Source: Echinometra lucunter (Eukaryota > Echinodermata > Echinoidea > Camarodonta > Echinometridae). From it: a stretch of DNA of 64,000 bases. The translations under genes and the position numbers were made by a program. The stretch is from the NCBI GenBank assembly GCA_029962745.1, contig CM057154.1, forward strand, positions 20,588,857 to 20,652,856, read 5' to 3'. This document shows positions 59,301 to 64,000 of the stretch, piece by piece (positions within the stretch are counted from its first letter, which is position 1; every line of letters begins with the position of its first letter). The notes beneath the pieces were generated by a model that saw only the letters and a list, made by a program, of their open reading frames with translations, did no database searches and was not told where the DNA came from.

Positions 59301-62300
59301 GCTAGTGCCTTTCGGGAAAGTGAGTGAATATTTTCTTTTTCAATTTGATTATTCCAAATCTCACACCAGCCACCTCTTTGTTAATGTACATGTACACCTG
59401 ATATACATGTAACTCTCCCAGTTGATTGGAGACATTTTTTTTCACAGTTTTTAATTGCATAACTGCATGAAATAGAACTCAACTTAATAATCGTTATGAA
59501 TTGATTTTTATTTACAATTATATTCGTTTGTTCTATACTATTTTCTAAATTTCATCCCTCTATGCTTTTTCTATGTTTCAATATCATTTTCAATAATGGC
59601 ACCGAAATATTCAAAGAGCATTATAAATCAGCGTGAATTTCAAATTCATTAGTACATATACACCTGTACACGATTAAATTTCAGATTAAAGTGAAGGCAA
59701 GAAACATTCAAGGTTTTGATTTTATGGATCATGTTATCAATTCTTGGAAAGACATTTGAAAATTGTGTGTTTTTTAAAGCATACAGTGGCAGTCAGCATC
59801 AGCCCAGAACAATGCATACATGTACATGCTTCAGTGATCTCATTGTTCTGGGCCGAATAGTGTAAGAGTGTAGTCAGTGAATGCTGACTGGGACTGTACT
59901 TTCTTCTTTTTTTTTTTTTTTGGGGGGGGGGGGTATTTTTTTAGCATATTCTTCCCTCCTTTATGCATATCCTTATTTTGTTGCATGAAAATATTACTGC
60001 TCTATTTCAGCTGGGCTGCCATGGACACTCGTACAGTGGCCAAAAGGTATTCAGATTTGCTTTTATTACTATTATTATTTTTAGTATGGATGCCCGTGCA
60101 TATTTTGATTTCATTTAAATTATCAGAGTGCTTGTCTGTCTAACTAGTTTTCAGTGTCATTAATTTTTCTTCAATCTTTTACTGCCTATTTATGCAGTCA
60201 GTTGATAATCATTGCATTGTTTGCTTTGGGTTCCCGGTTAAACCACTAATTCCTTGGGGGGGGGGGATAGTTTTGCTTTATGTTTGAACATCTACACTTT
60301 TGACTTGAGGATTTTAATTTGAGGATTTTAATTTGATTTCTTTGGCAACTTCTTTGGAACTCATACAATGTACATGTACCTTCAAACAAAATATTCAGTC
60401 AGTGATGGTGATGTACACTGTATACCTGTATGTGCAATATTGTTATTTTACTGTATGGTGTTGCAGGCTATAAGCTCATTTTTACAAAGCCAAGTTTCTC
60501 CTTAGCTTCATATCATGTAGAGTAGGCACATTGCCATTAAGTCTAGGCCTGGAAGGGTTTCTTTATGCATGCTTTGCATTGTATGTGTTGTGTTTACTTA
60601 TTTATTTATATTTAAATTCATAACATAAATACTACTGGCATTTTTATATATCTATACCCATTAATACATACATGTACTGTTTTATATACTCATGACTCAT
60701 TAGAATTCTTATATAAATATCAATCACATTTGATAGGTGCAGCTTGTTCATTGCTATTACATGTAGTCATCTATTTTCAGATTCCCACATTGTGAAAGAA
60801 ATAGCGGCAAGAGAGAAAACAGGAACTTTTGGCTTGGTCTTCTAAATTTCCTTCTTAGAATTACATGTAGTTTTCTACACAGCTTGGATGCATAGACATG
60901 TTAAACCTTTTTTAACATTTATATTATTCTGAGCATACCTTGCATGCGTATAAATGCATAAATTTACGAAACATATAATCTGTTGAGAACCAGACAAGCT
61001 TAAACTGTACAAGTATGGAAAAAATGATGAGTTTAAAGCCAGAACGAACTGGCCCCCTTGTATGGGATTTTGAAATAGCGCCCTCTCAGTCCTAAACTCC
61101 TGATTTTGTTCCCTTTTTGCTCGCAGCATGCTCTATTCTGATCAATGAGAGCTTTATTTTTTGAGTAACATCTGTTAAAATGTATTTGTATCCTTACTAA
61201 GGAAATTCATGAGAAGCCACAAAGGATATAATGTTTCTAAGAGTCTCTGGTTTTGAGTAGCTGTAAGGTGGCACTGTTGTAAATACATCATAATAAGGGT
61301 CAGTTCACTGTTGCTTTAAAGGGTAAGTCCACCCTAGAAGTTTCACTGTTTCAATAAAAGGAGATAAATTTGAACAGCATTTTTAAAAAGAAATGAGCAA
61401 AATCGGTCAAAGAATAAGAAAATTACACTCATTTACATTTTCTAGTAAATTACTCTCAGCTCTGCAAATTGGCAACACTGATGACATCATATGCGAGCAG
61501 GTCTACATTCACTTTGTACATGAAATTTCACATTTTCTCAATTTTCTTGGAAGTTACACATTTTCTAACCCCATAGTCAAAGTATGTTTATGTAAAAAGC
61601 AATTCTTCTGAACATACATTGATTATGGGAGTTAGAAAATGTGTAACTTCCAAGAAAATTGAGAAAATGTGAAATTTCATGTACAAAGTGAATGGAGACC
61701 TGCTCACATATGATGTCATCAGTGTTGCCAATTTGCAGAGCCGAGAGTAGTTTACTAGAAAATGTAAATGAGTGTAATTTTCTTATTCTTTGACCGATTT
61801 TGCTCATTTCTTTTTTAAAATGCTGTCCAAATTTATCTCCTTTTATTGGAACAGTAAAACTTCTAGGTGGACTTACCCTTTAAAGAGAAGCTTGAGTTCT
61901 GGGAGGAGGGGAAAGATAACTTGTGACCTTTTTCAGTCTTTTTTATGCCATTCTCAAAGAATATCACTGTAGAAATGTCCCCTGAAAATGATTACTCCTA
62001 AAATGCCATCATATTCAAGGTATGACAAGAAATGGCTGGAGCTTTCCGTGCGGACATTTACTCATTTCTGTGCTCATTTATTTACTCTTTGCCTGTGCTT
62101 CTCAAAAAAAAAAAAAGGGAGTTGATTTATTATCATTATGATTTGAAAACCTCAGAGCATATATACACCAATTCCTTATTTACTACTTCTCAATGTTTCC
62201 AAATTTGCTTTGAGACAGTTTCTTTCACATTGTAGTTTTACATGTATGACCAGAACTCAAATTTGGCTTTAACATCCTTCTGGCTGTCAACAGACAATGT

Positions 62301-64000
62301 TTGTCTTTTGAAACATATCATCTAAATGTATCCTTTATTCATTCTGCAGTAGTTGTGTAATAAAATTCCACCATAATCAAGTGAAATGGTAAATAAATTG
62401 ATATTTGAAGGCTTCCTTAGCTTTAGAAAACATGGATAAGGTACATGTAGCTTAGTGGAACGGAATGGTGCGAAAAGAACAGAAATTGCATATTGTGTCT
62501 GTACAGTTTGTATTCAAGACACGTTTTTTCACACCATTCTGTTTCCCAAAGCTACGTGTGCCTGATATATCTTTTGGCTCCTAAATTACTTTATTCACAT
62601 GGATTTAATTTGGGAACCACCCTGGTTTCTGTATTTGCAGTGTTAGTGACCACTCACTTAAAATACAAATTATGGAAAATAAATGACATGTCATGAACAC
62701 ATGCCTGTCAAATGACAATGGAGTACTTTGAAATGACAGAAAGACATGATTTTAACCCCCCCCCAAAAAAAAGAAAAAAAAGAAAAAAAAAGGGCAGTTT
62801 AAAATGGTAGTGGGCAAGCTTGAGAGACACATTTTAGTGGGCTGTTTTCTGAATGTTAAATTCCCTCAAAGTTCAAGCCCTGAATAATGTATTCAGCATA
62901 TTCCAGCTTGAGAGGAATTCTGCCTGGATGAGTTTCATTCATGTCTCAAGAAAGTAGAACATGGCCTGTTTGTAACAATTTCCTTTTTTTTAATGTTTAC
63001 TTGGTCGGCATTAGGCTAGAAATGCAGACATTGTGGTGATGGGGCATATCTTATAACAACCATATTCAAAATGTACATACATATACATGTATCCTGATTG
63101 ATTTCTTGTATCATACTTCTATATTGTGCTCAATACTTTTTTTCTGATGGTGTTTTTTTTAAAGTAACTTTATCACCTCTTTCCAAAGAACAAGATCATT
63201 TCATTTAGATATTTGAAATAAATGTTTTATTCTCTTGCATATTTTGTGTCAGTAACATTTTTATAGAAAAGAATGATTGTTTTTATGGTAATGTATAGAA
63301 ATGATGAAATGGAGTAAGGAGATTTTGTTTAAGGATATTTGTTGGAGTTTACGTACATGTAAAATTCGACCAATATATTGATTTCTAGATGTAATTACAT
63401 TTTCCCATTTCACCATATTTAATGCAGTTTATATGTACAAGATCTGATCATTTTAAAGTAAATCATGCGCAAACAAGCAATCGATTGCAGTGTAGTTGCA
63501 GGTAGTCATTCATACATTTCATTCAATATTTAGAGTTCATCGGAACATGTCAGCACGTCATATCAATTCTGCGACCTAATGAACTCATTTGTCAATATGA
63601 TTACATTTTCGTTTAATAGCAACATTGTATGTACACATTCACAGGCTGATCAGTAGTAGTCTACAGATACAGACCCTTGCTTTTTAGTGCATGTAGTCTT
63701 TGTACATCATCATGTGGTGAGTGTTACATGCTCAGCACTTGGAAACCAGTTTCATGGCAATGTTTTGCCTGGATTTGAGAATTTGAGACAAGTTTTCCAC
63801 ATCTGTAAAATTAAACTCCTACACTAACTGTCAAAAAGGTGTCTATGGCATGTGGAAGGTATATCTTTGTTCTATTTCAGAAGGGGTTAAGGAATTAATT
63901 AAACCTTTTTCACTTTGAGTTCTGTGGTTAGAACTGATGAACAGGAGTTATTTGTCATAAGGTGGCTTACTGAAGAAGTGAAAGGTGGAAAGTAGTAAAT
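38240..64000 (+). CDS. OSBP: Oxysterol-binding protein, 5' part of the gene (two exons visible)
   Basis: This is the gene span; exons are 38240-38358 and 42406-42614. The joined 109-codon product starts [10 protein letters not shown] and contains a nearly complete PH domain. Two stretches are close to invariant in animal [21 protein letters not shown] and [24 protein letters not shown] exchanges cholesterol for PI4P between ER and trans-Golgi. The PH domain binds PI4P and ARF1 at the Golgi, while the FFAT motif and lipid-binding ORD lie downstream. Those later exons are not found in the next 21 kb, so intron 2 is very long and the gene continues past the window. OSBP versus OSBP2 cannot be separated here. 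Confidence 0.9.
38359..38960 (+). other. OSBP intron 1, proximal part
   Basis: No element recognised. Some sequence near 38870-38960 resembles 38935 onward but has no clear ends. Confidence 0.5.
38965..39718 (+). repeat. Tandem repeat of about 220-270 bp units
   Basis: GAGTTGCATTGTCTTCAAGA, then GTTACGAGGCGCAATCAAAG, occurs at 38973, 39247 (variant) and 39462. Each is followed by GAAATGATACRATCT, a GTTACGAGGAGCAAACAGAAT segment, TTGACAAATYAATTTGAAT, AACAGCGGCAC and AATTTTCAAACGGGAA. About three units, degenerate. Confidence 0.8.
39725..40305. mobile_element. Element with TTTATGCCTC/GAGGCATAAA ends and internal tandem units
   Basis: TTTTATGCCTCCGCCCACCG at the left is matched by CAGAGGCATAAATTTCGACC at the right. 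CACCGTAGGTGGTG and CGACCGTGCGCGGTCG hairpins lie at the ends. Inside, three units of about 150 bp each carry AACTGAATAACCRTTTGAYG, ACTTNGCTCATGTATGCATA, TGGGAGGGGCAATGATCTGAT and TCAAGGTCAAAGGTCATAG. It is noncoding; repeats of this style are common in marine invertebrates. Confidence 0.75.
40613..41100. mobile_element. TTAA-flanked interspersed element, copy 2
   Basis: Colinear with 17514-18040 from TTAAAGGGGGTACCCAATGC to TGTGTAATCACTTTAA. It lacks about 40 bp present in copy 1 around the CGCGAAGCTAGCTGGGTACC region. The shared ACCCACTTTGACGTCAAAATG hairpin is retained. The two copies allow a consensus to be drawn for this family. Confidence 0.87.
41101..42405 (+). other. OSBP intron 1, distal part
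   Basis: Contains T/A tracts (41209-41222, 42244-42263) and a C/T-rich tract leading to the exon 2 acceptor at 42405. A tRNA-like patch near 42070-42120 was considered and rejected. No other features. Confidence 0.5.
42406..42614 (+). CDS. OSBP: OSBP coding exon 2 (second half of the PH domain)
   Basis: Entering in phase 2, it reads [60 protein letters not shown], then AIQMMEEDS. The vertebrate equivalents are [37 protein letters not shown] and [20 protein letters not shown]. The Trp in [11 protein letters not shown] is the invariant Trp of the PH C-terminal helix. The acceptor is TTACTCAG after a long pyrimidine tract and the donor is GTAAGT (phase 1). Confidence 0.95.
42615..43203 (+). other. 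OSBP intron 2, proximal part
   Basis: AT-rich intronic sequence without recognised elements. Confidence 0.5.
43204..43353. mobile_element. Short MITE, GGGCCCCGTTTCATAAAACTTG family
   Basis: GGGCCCCGTTTCATAAAACT, then TGTTATCAGTAATAAC, is mirrored by GTTATTGATAACAAGTTTTA, then TGAAATGTGGCCC. The core CTCAGCCAATCAAGTGCAAG is the inverted equivalent of the element at 11157. Confidence 0.88.
43354..44172 (+). other. OSBP intron 2 segment
   Basis: Poly-C at 43691-43705; otherwise featureless. Confidence 0.5.
44173..44708. mobile_element. TTAA-type MITE with GCGTTCAAGCG ends
   Basis: TTAGGCCGCGTTCAAGCGAC at the left is mirrored by ATCGCTTGAACGCACCCTTAA at the right. The right border is TTAA and the left TTAG. 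Inside are further GCGTTCAA/TTGAACGC pieces and AATCAYGATT motifs plus a GCGCAGTACGATGCGCAGT repeat at 44520-44565. Confidence 0.78.
44709..47002 (+). other. OSBP intron 2 segment without recognised elements
   Basis: 2.3 kb of AT-rich sequence with scattered ACATGTA motifs. A GC-richer patch at 46430-46500 includes GCGCATGCGC. I could not see an exon. Confidence 0.5.
47003..47576. mobile_element. Palindromic TTAA element, copy 1
   Basis: TTAA borders both ends: TTAAAGGCAAAGCCCACCC and ACTTTGCCTTTAA. Two arms of about 280 bp are near-perfect inverted copies. Both contain ATGAGCAAAATCGGTCAAAG, AAGAAAATTAGACTCATTTACA variants and GGCAACACTGATGACATCAT. The similar small peptides seen on both strands are the two arms and not a protein family. 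Copy 2 is at 61316. Confidence 0.92.
47577..48470 (+). other. OSBP intron 2 segment
   Basis: No recognised element or exon. Confidence 0.5.
48471..48597 (+). repeat. 63 bp direct tandem duplication
   Basis: CGCAAGATGATTGGTTGAAT, then GAGAACAAYGTAYTGAACRT, then AGGTTATTTTT, occurs twice (48471 and 48534) with about four differences. Confidence 0.93.
48598..49980 (+). other. OSBP intron 2 segment
   Basis: Contains frequent ACATGTA motifs. The frames here lack homology. No element ends were recognised. Confidence 0.5.
49985..50480 (+). repeat. Degenerate repeat units with AGCCAGAAGGGCAT and ATGCCCTTCTC
   Basis: GAGACAGGATTTACAAARTG, then GCTnnGAGCCAGAARGSCnT, then AATGCCCTTCTCASNAGATGAG, recur around 49997-50070, 50105-50160, 50255-50345 and 50400-50480, with diverged relatives near 50580-50640 and 52045-52110. 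AGAAGGGCAT and ATGCCCTTCT are mutual complements, so each unit can fold. Confidence 0.65.
50481..52543 (+). other. OSBP intron 2 segment
   Basis: No exon recognised. G tract at 52518-52530 just before the hAT-type element. Confidence 0.5.
52544..53315. mobile_element. hAT-type nonautonomous element with perfect 8 bp target duplication
   Basis: The element at 52552-53307 has perfect 17 bp terminal inverted repeats, TAATGTTGTAACCCGCA and TGCGGGTTACAACATTA. It is flanked by GGCTCACA at 52544-52551 and GGCTCACA at 53308-53315. An 8 bp duplication is the hallmark of hAT transposition. At 756 bp with no transposase frame, it must be mobilised in trans. The subterminal sequence is rich in ACCCGNA/TNCGGGT pieces, a common hAT feature. 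Confidence 0.93.
53316..54545 (+). other. OSBP intron 2 segment
   Basis: G tracts at 53330-53338 and 53741-53750, and a duplicated TGCTCACTGGGCATG at 53430-53455. No convincing exon. Confidence 0.5.
54547..54733 (+). CDS. Low-confidence candidate cassette exon in OSBP
   Basis: An open frame that starts after a CAG (54544-54546), enters in the phase exon 2 requires and ends at AATAG/GTAATA (exit phase 2). It reads [19 protein letters not shown], then [12 protein letters not shown], and near its end [19 protein letters not shown]. It resembles nothing I know in OSBP. A 187 nt open frame can occur by chance, and the acceptor lacks a pyrimidine tract. I list it only because both borders and both phases fit. 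Confidence 0.15.
54734..58560 (+). other. OSBP intron 2 segment
   Basis: 3.8 kb of AT-rich sequence with frequent ACATGTA motifs, an A tract at 57125-57134 and a G tract at 57920-57938. I examined it for a coiled-coil OSBP exon and found none. Confidence 0.5.
58566..58715. repeat. Poly-G tract and small inverted repeat
   Basis: A run of about 22 G (58569-58590) is followed by an inverted pair, GGAAGCATCGT at 58597 and ACGATGCTTCC at 58691, with GGGAG nearby. Confidence 0.75.
58830..59131 (-). mobile_element. tRNA-derived SINE
   Basis: On the minus strand it begins GTAGAGGTGTTGTGGTCCAG, then TGGATAAGTC (A-box-like), then AGGGTTCGAAACCCTGCC (B-box-like GGTTCGAAACC). An about 180 bp body follows and it ends in an AT-rich ATTATTATCATTATTATT tail after AGCGCATATC-type sequence. 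Box order, head position and tail are those of a tRNA-derived SINE. The head also occurs at 30435 and the tail at 32028. Confidence 0.85.
59132..61315 (+). other. OSBP intron 2 segment
   Basis: Contains a small foldback (CAGCCCAGAACAATG at 59797 and CATTGTTCTGGGC at 59840; CAGTCAGCAT and ATGCTGACTG outside it), a T then G tract at 59908-59932, a G tract at 60257-60266 and an AT-rich patch. No exon. Confidence 0.55.
61316..61883. mobile_element. Palindromic TTAA element, copy 2
   Basis: TTAAAGGGTAAGTCCACCCT at the left and GGTGGACTTACCCTTTAA at the right, with TTAA at both borders. The arms match the 47003 copy closely, and its two arms are nearly identical to each other. It lacks the extra bases that copy 1 carries at the centre. 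Confidence 0.93.
61884..64000 (+). other. OSBP intron 2, to the window end
   Basis: AT-rich, with an A tract at 62105-62117 and a C/A tract at 62757-62792. ACATGTA motifs continue. No exon recognised up to the window edge. Confidence 0.5.

Noticed and set aside
60012..60046. 35 nt mini-exon between TATTTCAG and GTATTC
   Set aside because: No homology to OSBP; borders of this quality are frequent by chance.

Overview
This is a window of eukaryotic, intron-rich, AT-rich DNA with very many short mobile elements, long poly-G/poly-C tracts and microsatellites. It is most likely from a marine deuterostome invertebrate, and an echinoderm such as a sea urchin is my best guess. The genes are clearly animal genes, and the repeat style (TTAA palindromes, TACACTCTAA MITEs, TACATGTA-rich introns) fits that group. 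The species is inference.

Positions 1-19020, minus strand: FUT8, the Golgi alpha-1,6-fucosyltransferase that core-fucosylates N-glycans. Eight coding exons can be placed (E1 14967-15148, E2 12333-12487, E3 9315-9513, E4 7264-7378, E5 4277-4505, E6 1814-2075, E7 905-1081, E8 370-520). Every splice phase agrees, giving 490 codons. The last exon(s), with the C-terminal SH3 region, lie to the left of the window. E4 has a near-identical tandem copy. Two decayed copies of the 3' part of E6 sit in the next intron. The introns hold an L1-like reverse-transcriptase relic, foldback elements and MITEs, one of which abuts the E3 splice donor.

Positions 23140-29733, plus strand: a second, divergently oriented copy of the FUT8 5' end, with a probable noncoding leader exon and exons 1, 2 and 3. 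Exon 3 is frameshifted and has in-frame stops, and nothing of exons 4-9 follows, so it looks like a truncated pseudogene. The leader-exon-like block occurs three times: twice on the minus strand (15924 and 18909) and once on the plus strand (ending 23240).

Positions 29800-38200: gene-free. This is a nest of elements with terminal inverted repeats, including a 1.5 kb element that sits exactly inside an (ACT)n microsatellite, followed by a long (TTC)n run.

Positions 38240-64000, plus strand: the start of an oxysterol-binding protein gene (OSBP type). Two exons (38240-38358 and 42406-42614) encode a nearly complete PH domain. The rest of the window appears to be one very large intron with a hAT-type element, TTAA palindromes, a tRNA-derived SINE and frequent TACATGTA motifs.

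No prokaryotic features, CRISPR arrays, rRNA or functional tRNA genes were seen.
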